Assembly (NCBI RefSeq): GCF_001411555.2
Contig: NW_023361495.1
Location: forward strand, 1 to 64,000
Length of the DNA: 64,000 nt
Origin: Juglans regia
Lineage: Eukaryota > Streptophyta > Magnoliopsida > Fagales > Juglandaceae
Direction: 5' to 3'
Shown piece after piece: positions 1 through 11,260 of this stretch (position 1 is the stretch's first letter; each line of letters starts with the position of its first letter). A program made the position numbers and the translations under genes. Under the pieces are notes generated by a model that saw nothing but the letters and a program-made list of their open reading frames with translations, made no database searches and was not told where the DNA came from.

Positions 1-838
1 TATTATTTAATTTATATTTTATATATACATATATATTACAAGATTATATTACCTAACCTATACTTTTATATGCATGAAATAAGAAAGCTGATGGGAAAAT
101 GTCTGGGACGAGACAGCTATCATTCACAGATGCAGTTGTCTTCTTGTCTTCTATATATTTTAGGTTAATATAAATAGATTTGCATCAAAAGATAAGAATG
201 ATGGTCGAGGTGGGGCCATCATTTCAATTTCAGCCCTCCTTTAAATTTAGAATTGAAATCCTGTCGCAAATTAATTGGATTGTTATATTCAAGAAGGTAT
301 TAAATGTAATTAAATACTATAGTGCAGCATTTAGAGTTCACAATAACGAGCCTCTCCATATGGATGGGATCATGGGATTAAGAAAAATCAAATCAAATTC
401 AGAATCAAGAATTGGACAATTTAACAAATTAAATAGGGTGATCCATGAAAAATTTGAATCACTTATTTCAATAGTATTAGAAATTATTAATATATTTAAT
501 ATAATTCAAGCATTTAAAATCATTAATAACAAGTTTAAAATATGAATTTATTGATTAGTTTGAATAAAAATATGGTATGAATTTAAATAACTTTAATAAG
601 CATGTAATTCGTGTATTTGATCTCTATTGTCCTATTTTTTGCCTCAACAAATCTCGTCTACGAAGAATATAAATACCATTTAGTCATAAGGCCTGACAAT
701 TGCGGTGAACAATAAAACAATTAACACAAAATACTCATTCATCTCCAAATTCTTTCTATTCACAAAATAACAAAATAAATAAAAGAACTTAATTAATACA
801 AGGATGAAAAAATATTAATATAGGCAATAGAACACAAT
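1..838. other. AT-rich intergenic DNA, no gene seen
   Basis: Strongly AT-rich sequence without a recognisable domain, splice pattern or repeat structure. The longest open frame (180-545, plus) has a biased Ile/Asn/Lys/Phe composition of the kind that arises by chance in AT-rich DNA, and it matches nothing I recognise. Confidence 0.6.
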
Positions 839-959
839 CGAGTTTTTGTGACGATTTTGAATTTGTAACAGTCATGAAACCATCACCAAATATCTTTTCT
901 TGTGACAGTTTCCAGAAACCGTCACTAAAGGTGCACAAGAATGGTTATACGTTCAAACT

Positions 960-1135
960 ATAATAATATTTCGTTCGAACGTAACTCAGACAATGTCATT
1001 TTAGAATGAGTACATGCAAACGTATAAAATATTACGTTTGAACGGTTCATGTATGTTCGAACATTAAGCCTACTTTCGTGCGAACGTGAAAGTTATTCGT
1101 TCGAATGATAGTCATTAATGTTCAAATGTGAATAG
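960..1135. repeat. Left block of TTCGAACG palindromic motifs
   Basis: Several perfect and degenerate copies of a CGTTCGAACG-type palindrome occur in both orientations within under 200 bp. They are spaced irregularly rather than as a strict tandem array, which fits subterminal transposase-binding motifs. Confidence 0.6.
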
Positions 1136-1555
1136 TTTTAAAATTAAAAATAGAATTTCAAATAAAAAATGATTGAGAATTGAAATACAAAAATACTAGA
1201 TATATTAAATGATATTATTCATTACATAAAATATAGAAGAATAAATATATTAAAATAAAAATAAAAATAAATGATAAAAGTGCAGCAAAGCTGAGAACAA
1301 GTTGTTTACAAATATTTGATATTCCTCAGTCAATGTGTTGACCTTTTCATTTAGGATATCTAAACGATGGCCAACCACAGTGACACTCTACTATATTGAT
1401 GCGATCTGTCAGTCGATGTGCATAGTAATATCTGAGACCATCGCATCAATCCAAACAGGGCGCGCATCGAGCCAAGCAGGGTGCACATCTCTTGCAGATG
1501 TAACCATCGGATGCTAACTAGTACTCCCACTATGGGGAGTAATATCGTCTCCAGA

Positions 1556-2182
1556 CTAGGTCGGAGGAACAAGATCTGTTGTAGGCCCAGACTCGTGCTG
1601 AGCACACCCCCTTCCTTGTCCAATGCTCTGACGATGTGAAGTCATGTCTAGGAGGTTCATCTGCTCTATCAACCACTCATTCGCTTGGTGTGGCACTCTT
1701 CGGTCCATTAATAGCCGAGTAATTATCACCCTATATGGTAGGTTTTCAGTGGAGATGATGCTCGCCTCGTAACAAATCCACTCAAATATCTGCAGTGGCA
1801 AGTCGATGGGCTCTCCCCATGCCACTCGTTTGAGGAACTGTGTGCGAGTCCGACTGAAGGTGGCTTGCTTTACATTTCTGGCCATAGACTCAACTAGGCT
1901 AGTAGATGATACATATGTGCCTACATCTAGTGCGTTCTCAGCCTGAGCATCCACTGTAGGCGATGACATCCTCTGAAACCTCAAACTTACGGTGACAGTG
2001 TGAGATGATACATCCTGAGACGTGGACAACATCTCCATGTAAAATTGGCGGACCATGGAGGGGTATATCCTCCCCCTTAGTGCGTAGATGTTGGAACCTG
2101 TAGAAATAAAGACGAAGTTCAGAATCTTCTCCTCCCATGTCAGCTCGTTGAACTCATTGATATAAGTTTCGTGTTTGGTCAT
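1556..2182 (-). CDS. Putative plant transposon-associated protein (remnant)
   Basis: A 208-residue open frame. Its first two thirds contain a stretch with GRIYPSMVRQFY, followed later by LPYRVIITRLLM. This layout resembles the 'putative plant transposon protein' domain found in many plant transposon-derived open frames. The role of that domain is not known to me beyond its association with transposons. The C-terminal end looks unstructured. The frame sits between two blocks of subterminal-type motifs, which supports a transposon origin. It is not a complete transposase: I see no catalytic triad, and no other frame in the element extends it. The start is the first ATG and is not independently supported. 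It could be a degraded exon of a larger gene. Confidence 0.4.
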   Translation of the reverse strand: MTKHETYINEFNELTWEEKILNFVFISTGSNIYALRGRIYPSMVRQFYMEMLSTSQDVSSHTVTVSLRFQRMSSPTVDAQAENALDVGTYVSSTSLVESMARNVKQATFSRTRTQFLKRVAWGEPIDLPLQIFEWICYEASIISTENLPYRVIITRLLMDRRVPHQANEWLIEQMNLLDMTSHRQSIGQGRGCAQHESGPTTDLVPPT

Positions 2183-2330
2183 AACAGTTCTACAACCTAT
2201 TCGAGAAGTGTCTTGGGTTCCTTCCCTCCTTCATTTGCTAGTTGTCAAAGGATGAGTCATATTCTGCAAAAAGAAAAAACATGAGTATACATATATATAT
2301 AAAGGGAAACAAATTAAAACTGTTATGAAA

Positions 2331-2765
2331 TACGTTCAAACATATAACTTAACGTTCGAACATAAAATGATATCATTTGAACGTGTAGGTAATCATGTTC
2401 AAATGTTAGGAGTCAAAAGACCCACGAAATGTTACATTCGAACGTTTCATGTAAATATGTTCGAACGCATTTACATTCGAACGTGCTAGTGCATTCGAAT
2501 GTATTTAACTTAGCGTTAGAACTTATGCATGTATACGTTTGAACGTTAGGACTAAAACATCCGATGGGACCTTACATTCGAACATTTGATGCATACAGTT
2601 TGAACATATGCCTAAACGTTCAAACTATAGAGTCAAATGACCAGGAAAACGTTACTTTCGAATGTTTTAATGTATAAACGTTCAAACTTAACAGTACATT
2701 CGAACGTAGATTAACATATTTTATGAGTATAGGTGATTGTTTGAACGTTGTCACTAGGACGTTTG
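2331..2765. repeat. Right block of TTCGAACG palindromic motifs
   Basis: More than a dozen copies of TTCGAACG or one-mismatch variants (for example ATTCGAACG and GTTCAAACG) occur in about 430 bp in both orientations. This is the larger counterpart of the 960-1135 block on the other side of the open frame. Confidence 0.6.
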
Positions 2766-3379
2766 GACGTTTAAACCCAGAAATAGCCTAGTCGACTTAG
2801 CCATTTTCGATTTTCTCAAATAGGACGTTAATATTGTATTGGCCACTATAGAAATGTATACTGAGTGTAGACAATCTACAGTGGTTATTTGGCCATTGGC
2901 CACTCATAGTAGCTGAAAAATTAAGTTACAAATCCTACCCCAAATGGGTTTTGGTTCATATCAAAACCCCTTAAAAAGGTTAAAAAAAAAACACAATAAA
3001 AAGGAAAGAGATGGACACTAACCTTTTTTGTGATGGTTTTGGTGACGATTGACATGGGCGTGTGACGGATTCAATGGCTAAGTGTGACGGTTCAAATTTT
3101 GGATGTGGGTGGAAATATCGTTTGACTTTCGGACGCACTACATATATACAAATAACATGCAAACATTACAACTAATACATTCGAACTTAAAAGGAATGAA
3201 TTTTTTATATATAGTATATTTATATGTAAATATTATATAGTATATCTTTCCAGATAAATATCGACGGGGGAAATACTATATGGAGTTAGTCTATATAGTA
3301 ATATTTACTATATTATTATATATACTATATATATTATTTTAATATAGTAATTTATAGTAATACAATGTATAGTAATATG

Positions 3380-4245
3380 TATAAAGATTCTTGGGAAGCC
3401 TTAACTATGTTGCAGATTTTTATCGTTCTCTGAGGCTATTAGGTAAACCATTATTCAAGAGATTAAAAAATAATCCACCTCCATGGACAGAAAAACATAT
3501 AAATATTATAAAACATATTAAGTCTTATGTCAAGAAATTACCATGCTTTGGACTCACATCTCCTCGTACTTTTAAAATCATTGAAACCACTGTTTTAAAT
3601 TTTGTACCGTACCGGCCTGTACGGCCGAAATTTTTCGTACCGGCTGCTGGGCCGGTATAGATACTATATATGTTTCGTACTTGTCGTACCGGCCGATATT
3701 TCCGCCTCCAGTTTTTTGTTTTTTCATTTTTTCAAACTACAAGCTTATGTTTTGACCCTCAATTCAGACTAAGCTATTTATAATTTATATATATGTATAT
3801 TTATATATAATTTATTCATATATAGACTATTTTAGAATACAATTTATATATTTATATATATAATTTATTCATATATCGACTATCCCGAAACGGTACCGGT
3901 ATGAAAATATTTCATTCCAGTGCCTTGACTGGTACGGCTTCCGATCGGTATTCAAAACATTGATTGAAACTGTTGCCTCTGATCTTGGTTATGGAGGAAT
4001 TATGATGCAATTACAATACTATTAAAAAAGAAATTTTAGCTATTGTATTATGCCTTTCTAAATTTCAAAATGATATATTAAATCTAAAGTTTTTACTAAG
4101 AATAGATTGCAAATCAGCCAATGAAGTTTTGATAAAAAATGTAAAAAACCTAACTGCTAAACAAATATTTGCTAGATAACAAGTTATATTAAGTATTTTT
4201 TATTTTGATATTGAACATATTAAGAGAGAATCTAATTCTCTTCCT
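3380..4245 (+). pseudogene. Endogenous caulimovirid reverse transcriptase/RNase H fragment
   Basis: The plus-strand reading encodes the end of a reverse transcriptase and most of an RNase H domain of the type found in endogenous plant pararetroviruses (Caulimoviridae). It includes the conserved start of the RT-connection region (FLGSLNYVADFY). A second copy of the same region lies on the minus strand at 10256-10690, which supports the identification. The frame is interrupted at 3588-3962 by a MITE and cut at 4245 by a LINE. It also has its own lesions: a small deletion near 4015-4022 and an in-frame stop near 4177. It is a dead integrated copy with no plausible function. The 5' boundary abuts AT-rich DNA at about 3380. 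Confidence 0.75.
3588..3962. mobile_element. hAT-type MITE with 8-bp target duplication
   Basis: A 375-bp non-coding element. Its ends read CACTGTTTTAAAT on the left and, as reverse complement, CAATGTTTTGAAT on the right, giving imperfect terminal inverted repeats. It is flanked by a perfect 8-bp direct repeat, ATTGAAAC (3580-3587 and 3963-3970). Removing the element and one repeat restores the reading frame of the flanking caulimovirid RNase H. An 8-bp duplication and ends of this type are characteristic of hAT elements. The interior is rich in GTACCGG/CCGGTAC motifs. Confidence 0.85.
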
Positions 4246-4353
4246 AATCTGATGAACTTGTCTCCATTGGTCCTCTCCTCGATGGGTGAGGTTTTCTCTC
4301 TAGCATAGAGGAGTGTCTCTTAGGCTAGTCTTGATTAGCTTGAAGAGGGTGTC

Positions 4354-5660
4354 ATGGAGGAAGAATTGGCAAGGCAATGGGAGGGGTTAACTCTCACAGA
4401 ACAAGAAAGAAAGGAGGTGGTTCTACCATCTATTACCATTGAAAAGGCAATGCAACATGGTCAGTTCTATTTGTTGGCCGTGATTATAGTAGAGAAGGTT
4501 ATTAACAAAGAAGCATTCAAGAATACAATGACTAAGAATTCAATAAGGAGGAGGATTTAGAGGTGGATCCAATTTTCTGAAGTAGGCTTCAATAGGTTTC
4601 TTATAGAATTCAATAAGGTGGAGGATAGGCAACGTGTGATCAATGGCAAGCCATGATCTTTCGATAGATGGCTTCTGTGCATACATGTCTTTGAAGGTAA
4701 CATGCTTATCAACAACGTTCAATTTAATAAGGAGACACTCTAGCTTCAAGTCCATAATATGCCACTTGCTTGCATGACTTAAGAAGTGGGATATCAGAAT
4801 GGAGGATCTGTGGGGAAGGTGTTGAAAGTTCATGCAGATAGGAGAGGGATTGGCTAGGGGAAGTTATTGAGAATAAGAGTGGAAGTTGACATCACAAAAG
4901 CACTTATGAGGGGCACGTTTCTAGCTGTGGATGGCAAGAAGTATTGGGTGCGATTTAAATATGAGGGGTTGGCTACTTTCTGTCTCAAGTGTAGAGTGAT
5001 TAAACATCCTCAGAAGACCTGCTCTTATGTATCGAATGAAGTAGGACGGCAAGAATATGGAGTTTGGTTAAGAGCCTCTGCAGCAAAAGATAGTGAAATT
5101 AGTCAGAAGATGTATGGTGATGTGGAAAGTCAGCAGGCCAAAGTTGATAACCAGTCATGGAGGAATGGTGGAGAGGACAAGGATGAAGTCAAAAAAGACA
5201 ATGCTAATTTTCAAGAGAAGATTTAGGATCCTGTTAAGGGAAGTGAGGAATTAATGGATAGGGTATCAAAGATGGAAGGAATGCAGATTTTAAGGGAAAC
5301 AAAAGCTCAAAAACTTGTGTCTGAAAAGGAAGGGGAAGTACATTCCCTAAACAAAGTTTCCACGAATAATTATGCAGAGGAGGAGACGTGTAAAATGTCA
5401 AATGTAAACGATACTGCCTCAAAAAGGAAAGGAACTATCATAGGCCAAACATGATCTGGTTAGATTATGCATCAGGTCTCAGCAAAGGGTCTCGAGGTTG
5501 AATCTGATCTACTGGCTCAGGTTATCTCTCTAGATCAATTCCTTACTGGTCAAGTTCAGGTTTTGGAACATTCTAAAAAAAGGGCCAGCTTAAAAAGAAG
5601 GGCTAAGGATAAGTGCTTCGCTGTTTTAGTTAATGAGTCAAGGGAGATATGTGCAAGGAC
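4354..5660 (+). pseudogene. LINE ORF1 (gag-like, DUF4283-type plus zinc knuckle), broken
   Basis: ORF1 proteins of plant LINEs bind element RNA. The first open segment (4354-4560) begins MEEELARQWEGLTLTEQE and matches the start of the related copy at 56173, which supports the initiation site. The DUF4283-like region is frameshifted after about 4540. The segment at 4867-5226 contains FCLKCRVIKHPQKTC, a C-x2-C-x4-H-x4-C knuckle. Downstream, 5254-5660 is a charged low-complexity tail split by stops. At least three lesions break the frame, so no full product is possible. Confidence 0.75.
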
Positions 5661-5749
5661 CAAATAAGCGAAAAGAGAAGTAGAAGTCAGTCAAATGGAG
5701 GGAATTTAATACAAAGGCAAAGAAATCCAAAACTGAGGACACGAAAATC

Positions 5750-8700
5750 ATGGACTCACATACAGAAGAGTTGGTGGTGACTAGCGCGCCACCATATGCA
5801 ATGACTTGTCCAAGTTGGAACTGCCGAGGGCTTGGGAACCCTCGGATAGTTAATGGTCTACATCTTATGGTGCATAATAAGATCTCATCCATTGTTTTCT
5901 TGATTGAAACAAAGTGTAAAAGGAATAAGGTGGAACTTGTCCAAAGGAGACTAAAATTTGAAAACAACTTTGTGATTGAATTTAAAGGCCTAAGTGGAGG
6001 GATCACTTTCCTTCCAGAAGAGGCTAAAGTGAGCTCATATACTTATAATCATATTTTCCTTCTTGTTAAGGGTGTTAAAGATGGGAAGAATTGGATCTTA
6101 ATAGGCAATCCTAACACAGCTAAGAGACAGGAAAGTTGGCAGCTGCTCCAGGCTTTAAAACCTAAGGATTCTAAGGGGTGGTTATGTGTAGGGGATTTTA
6201 ATGAGATCCTTAATCATGGAGATAAGTATTGTGGTGCTACGAGAACCTACAAACAGATGGAGGCATTTTGAGAAACTGTGGATAAGTATGGTCTTAGTGA
6301 CATGGAGTTTGTTGGGAGCAAATACACTTGGTCAAATGGGAGATTTGGTGAGGCCTTTACCAAAGAAAGGCTTGATCAAGCCTTTAGTAACAATGTTTGG
6401 TCAAAGGCTTTCCCTAGCTCTAGAGTTCATATTCTCCCAGCTCACAACTCAGACCATAGTCCTATTCACATTACTATGGAGCATAATCTTTTTGAGATGG
6501 CCAAAAATGCAAAACCCTTTAGGTTTAAGGCGAGCTGGTCACTAAGGGATGATTGTTATAAGATAGTGGAGGAAGAATGCAGTAAACCCAGAATGGTTGA
6601 TAACAAGCTGAGCTACACTACTGAAGGCCTCAAGAAATGTCAGGTGCAGTTGATGCAATGGAGCAAAATAAAGATTGGTAACTCAAAGAAAGAGATTAAT
6701 TCAAACCTGGCTCAGATTTCCAATTTACAAAAAGCCAGTAAGGGACATTTGAATGAGAATATCAAGCATTTGCAAAGAGAAGTGGACAAACTACTTGAAG
6801 AAGAGCACATTAAATGGAAGCAAAGAGCTAAGCAAAGGTGGTTGAATGAGGGAGACAAAAACACTAAATTATTTCATCAATGTGCCTCTCAAAGGGGGAA
6901 GACTAATTCAATCAAAAATTTGATTGATGATAATGACCAGGAAGTAATGTCTAAAGAGGGCATAAGTGAGCTTTTTCAAAATTACTTCAAGGATCTTTTT
7001 ACCTCTTCTGGGCCAAGGTATATAGAAGATTGCCTAGCTGCTATGGAGTCTCGAGTAACTGCAGAAATGGATTTATTGCTCACCAAGCCATACTCTCATA
7101 GGGAGGTTGAAGATGCCCTTTTCCAAATGAATGGTCTCAGCTTACCAAGCCCAAATGGCTTCCCTGCAACTTTCTACCAAAAGCACTGGAACATAGTAGG
7201 AGCACATGCTTATGAAGCTGCTTTATTTGTTCTTAATTCAAATGGCAGCCTATGCTGAGATTACTAATACTCATCACTCTTATTCCTAAGAAAAAGTCTC
7301 CCACTAAAGTGTCTGATTTTAGACCCATTCCTCTTTGTAATATGATGTATAAGATCATATCTAAAGTAGTTGCAAACATGTTGAAGAAAATCCCGCCACA
7401 CATGTTTCACCAACCCAACTAGTTTTTCTTTCAGAAAGACTAATTACTGACAATGTTATTTTGGCTTTAGAGGTAATGCATACCATGAAGTGTAAAATGA
7501 AAGGCAAATAAGGGTACATGGCTTTTAAGCTTGATGTGAGCAAGACATATGACAAAATCGAATGGGGTTTTCTAAGATCGGTGTTGTGCATAATGAGGTT
7601 TAGCCTTTAATGGGTAGAGTTGGTGATGAAGTGTATTCTATCTCCTATGCAATTCTGGTTAATGGTGCTCCTCAAGAGGCTTTTCATCCAACTAGAGGCA
7701 TAAGACAAGGTGACCCTTTCTCACCCTATCTATTCATTTTGTGTGTTGAGGCTTTGAGCAGTCTAATTGGGAAGGCGAAGGAGAGTGGACTAATTCATCA
7801 TGTACCAATTGCTAGAGGACAGCTAAAGATTTCTCATCTATTCTTTTCTGATGATAGTCTTTTATTTTGTAAGGCAAACTCTATTGAATGGGGTAGGTTG
7901 TTTAACCTACTTAGAGTTTATAAGGCTGCTTCCAGCCAAAGATTGAACCTTGAGAAGACTTAACTATTTTCAGTAAAAATACATCCAAGGTAGCTCAAGA
8001 TTATATACTCTATATTTCTGGGAAGAGGACTGTTATGCCTTATGAAAAGTACCTTGGTTTGCCCTCTATAGTACGAAGAGCTCGACACAAGTCCTTCAAA
8101 TGCATATTGGAGAAAATCAGAATGAGGATTAGCAGTCATAAAGTGAAAACTCTATCTTAAGCAGGGAAGAAACTTTATATCAAAGTTGTGGTTCAAGCCC
8201 TTCCCACCTACACTATGAGTATTTTTAAAATGCCTAACACTTTGTTGAAATCCATCAATAGTGTAATATAGAATTTTTGGTCGGGGTAGCAAGAGAAGGA
8301 GCATAAAATTCATTGGGTTTCATGGAGCATGATGGGAAAGGCCAAATCTGCAGGGGGCATGGGCTTTAGAGACCTCGAATGCTTAATAAAGCCATGCTAG
8401 CCAAGCATTCGAGGTTGATCCAACAACCTAAATCTCTAGCAGCTAAGGTGATGAAAGCCAAGTATTATCATGATACAAACTTTCAGAGTGCTAAACTGGG
8501 CTCTAAACCATCATATATTTGGAGAAGCTTTCTTGCAGCTAAGCAACTCATTGAAGCAAGTTCTTATTGGAGAGTTGGTACTGGCAAGGATATACGTATT
8601 TGGCAATATAAATGGCTAACTAGTCTAATCCAGTTAAGATTATAAGCCTTGTAAAGATGCTGGCTAGTAATGCCAAAGTGGCAAAATTAATTGAGACTGA

Positions 8701-9840
8701 CTCTAAGCAATGAAGACTGACCTGGTACAGCATATTTTTGAACATAAGGAAGTTGAGACGATTATGAGAACTCACATCAGTACTCTAAGCAGTAGGGACA
8801 GACTAATTTGCAAGGGTTCTCAAAATGGATGTTTTTCTATGAGGAGTGCATATCACTTGGAGAAAACAAGGGTATTGGTAGATGAAGGTCAGGCCTCAAG
8901 CAGCAACCACTTCAAGGTGGTTTGGCAACAGATATGGAATCTTAGAGTCACACCAGGGGAAATTTTTTTTATGTGGAGGGTCTATCTTGAAGCCCTTCCT
9001 ACTCAATCCAACTTATTCAAAAAGAAAGTTATGGAACACCCTTTATGCCCTATCTGCTGCTCGGAAGAGGAAATTGTTATTCATGTTATATGGAGGTGTG
9101 TGTCAGCGAGGGATGTTTGGAGCCAATGTTCAAAAAGATTACAGAAATGTCACTCGCCGTAGTCTTCAATGTTGGAGCTAATTGAGGCTTTAACAGATTC
9201 AATGGAAATTCAGGTATTGAAAGAATTTGTAGTGGTGGCTAGGAGGATTTGGTGGAGAATGAACTGTTTTAACTTTAACAAAGAGTTCTCACATCCAAAC
9301 TCTATTGTTAAGGAGGCTCAAACCACACTTGAAATGTTATTTGAGGAGGAAGTGAAAAGCTGTAATAGAACTACAGCAAAAAGCACATCAGCAAATATTT
9401 GGCTCCCCCATCAAATTGTTTTAAATTGAACGGGGATGGGGTAGTAGACAAAATTCAAGGTATGATTGGAGTTTGTGTGGTTGTGAGGGGCAGATCATTG
9501 CAACTATGCGACTAAGGAAAAGCATGTTTCTTGATCCTTTGCTGGCTGAAGCTTTTTGAGCTCTACAGGCGATCAAATTGGGACTGGATTTAGGTCAGAC
9601 AACTTGTCATTGAGCGGGATTCCTTGTAGGTGATAAAGAGGCTTGGAGTAGTGCTGGTATGTTTGTGAATGAGGCCAGATAGTGTTTGAATAATTTTGCC
9701 AAGTGGGAAGTTTCTCATGTTAGGAGAAATGGTAACATCATAACTCACTTATTAGCAAAAGATGCTATTTCCATTCGAGATGTTATTGTAACAATGGAGG
9801 ATGCTCCTTCCTGTATTTCATCTTTGTTATAATGGAATGT
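5750..9840 (+). pseudogene. LINE ORF2 (endonuclease, reverse transcriptase, RNase H), broken
   Basis: Domain order is that of a plant L1-like ORF2. Endonuclease starts with SWNCRGLGNPR near 5816 and includes GDFNEI near 6193. After a stop at about 6269 it continues with KYTWSNGRFGEAF and a SDHSPI motif (about 6450-6470). Reverse transcriptase spans about 7100-7960: a frameshifted stretch at 7259-7610, then GIRQGDPFSPYLFILC and a catalytic region reading FFSDDS instead of the usual F/YADD. A zinc-binding RT-associated domain (8710-9162) has the spaced Cys/His pattern PLCPICCSEEE. A decayed RNase H lies at 9420-9830. More than six stops or frameshifts are visible. Confidence 0.85.
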
Positions 9841-9866
9841 TACAAGAGTTTCCTTTCCAAAAAAAA

Positions 9867-10241
9867 TAATTATCTTCCTGACTTTCTATCCCAAGAATTT
9901 TTATTGGAAAAATCATGTCATCCTTAAAGTCAAAAGTAAAGTCTAAATCTTTTTACGCTAGACCACCATCTCCTCCCTATCTTTTACCTTGTCCTTCTAC
10001 AACTCCAAAACCATACATGGTATTGGGAACATTACTACGACCAATTAGGTCATCCTACAACTCATTCTCACCATTAGCCTATCCAAAATTACCAATAAAT
10101 TCAAAAGTTGTTTCTCCTTCTTCATCTACTCCTTCTCAGATTAAACATATTCAGAATATTTGTTTAGCAGCCAGGTTTTTTATATCTTTGATCGAAACTT
10201 CCTTGACTGATTTGCAATATATTCTTAGCAAAAAATTTTGA
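9867..10241 (+). pseudogene. Endogenous caulimovirid: end of polyprotein and following frame
   Basis: Continuation of the fragment at 3380-4245 after the LINE. The RNase H reading resumes directly at the second target-duplication copy and ends shortly after. A following 108-residue open frame (9915-10241) is rich in Ser and Pro and ends at the junction with the inverted copy. I recognise no domain in the latter. It lies where a downstream caulimovirid frame or leader-proximal sequence would be, but that is inference from position only. Confidence 0.6.
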
Positions 10242-10255
10242 TTTAATAAATCATC

Positions 10256-11260
10256 TTAAACTTTATAAATGCATAATACAATAGCTAAAATTTCTTTTTT
10301 ATTAGTACTGTAATTCTTTTGGGCAGGATTCCAACATTTTAAATGAAATTGAATAATCTGTTCCGAATCAGTTAATAATTTTTGCTTCATAATTGCTCCA
10401 TAACTAACATCAAAGGCATCAATTTCAACGATTTTAAAAGTATGAGGAGATGAGAGTCCTAAGCATGGTAATTTCTTAACATGAGACATACTTTTTTTTT
10501 TATAATATTTGTATACATTTATGTCCATGGAGATAGATTCTTGTTTAATCTCTTGAATAATAGTTTATATAATGGCCTAAGATATTGATATAAATTTGCA
10601 ACATAATTAAGGCTTCCTAAGAATCTTTGTAAGTGTTGCTTATCTTTTATTTCATCAGTAAATTTATTAGTAAATTCTATTCCTCTACTGATTGGAGTAA
10701 TAGTTCCTTGATGGATATCATGTCTAACGAATCTAATTTTATTTTGGAATAATTTTATTTTTAGTGATTAAACAACTAATTCATTTTGTTTAATTATTTG
10801 AACGAAGGTATTTAAATATTTCCAATGTTACTCAATAGATGAAGAAAAATGAATACATTATCTATATAAACTATTGAAAAGTGAGTGAAATGACTAAATA
10901 TTTCATTCATAATATTTTAAAATTTACTAGGAGCATTTTTTAATTCAAATGGCATAACATTCCGTTCATAATATCCGAATGGGACTTTGAATGCTGTTTT
11001 ATACCGATCTTTTTCAGCAATTTGGATTTGCTAAAATCCACTCTTCATATCAAATTTTGAAAATACAGTTGCATTATAAAGGCGAGATAGTAAATCTTTT
11101 TTTATTATGAATTTGATACATAATCCATTATAATACTTTATTTAATGGTTTATAGTTGATAACTAATCAAGGAACTCCTTGTTCTAATTTTTGTTTTTTT
11201 ACCGTAAAATGCAGCACAACTCCATGGTAATTTACTTTTTCTTATTAATCCATTTATTAA
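10256..11260 (-). pseudogene. Endogenous caulimovirid RT/RNase H, inverted second copy
   Basis: Read on the minus strand, this segment encodes the reverse transcriptase palm and connection and part of RNase H. Recognisable pieces are the finger/palm region (about 11040-11070), the PF-x-LKNAPSKF stretch (about 10925-10960), the catalytic box near 10870, which reads YIDN rather than YIDD, and an RNase H start (10256-10528) closely matching 3530-3587 and 3963-4070. Several in-frame stops occur. The loss of the second catalytic aspartate and the stops show it is inactive. Its 3' end abuts the 3' end of the plus-strand copy. Confidence 0.75.

Larger units (their letters stand above)
839..3178. mobile_element. 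CACTA-like (En/Spm) DNA transposon relic
   Basis: Both flanks carry GTGACGG/CCGTCAC motifs (about 850-940 on the left, 3025-3095 on the right). Inside these lie two blocks dense in TTCGAACG-type palindromes (960-1135 and 2331-2765). Between the blocks is a minus-strand open frame resembling a plant transposon-associated protein. Clustered short subterminal motifs around a central coding region are a known hallmark of plant CACTA elements. I could not find clean CACTA terminal inverted repeats or a 3-bp target duplication, so the family call and both boundaries are inferred. A Mutator-like element is the main alternative. Confidence 0.42.
4246..9866 (+). mobile_element. L1-type LINE (non-LTR retrotransposon), 5.6 kb, inactive
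   Basis: A near full-length plant LINE: gag-like ORF1 with a zinc knuckle, then endonuclease, reverse transcriptase, zinc-binding RT-associated domain and RNase H, ending in an A-rich tail (9859-9866). It is flanked by a 13-bp target duplication with one mismatch, TAATTCTCTTCCT (4233-4245) and TAATTATCTTCCT (9867-9879). The caulimovirid reading frame resumes immediately after the second copy, which proves insertion. Both ORFs are broken by frameshifts and stops. A related 5' fragment lies at 56090-56560. Confidence 0.88.

Noticed and set aside
180..545. 121-residue open frame at the start of the window
   Set aside because: AT-rich composition, no recognisable domain, no supporting context.
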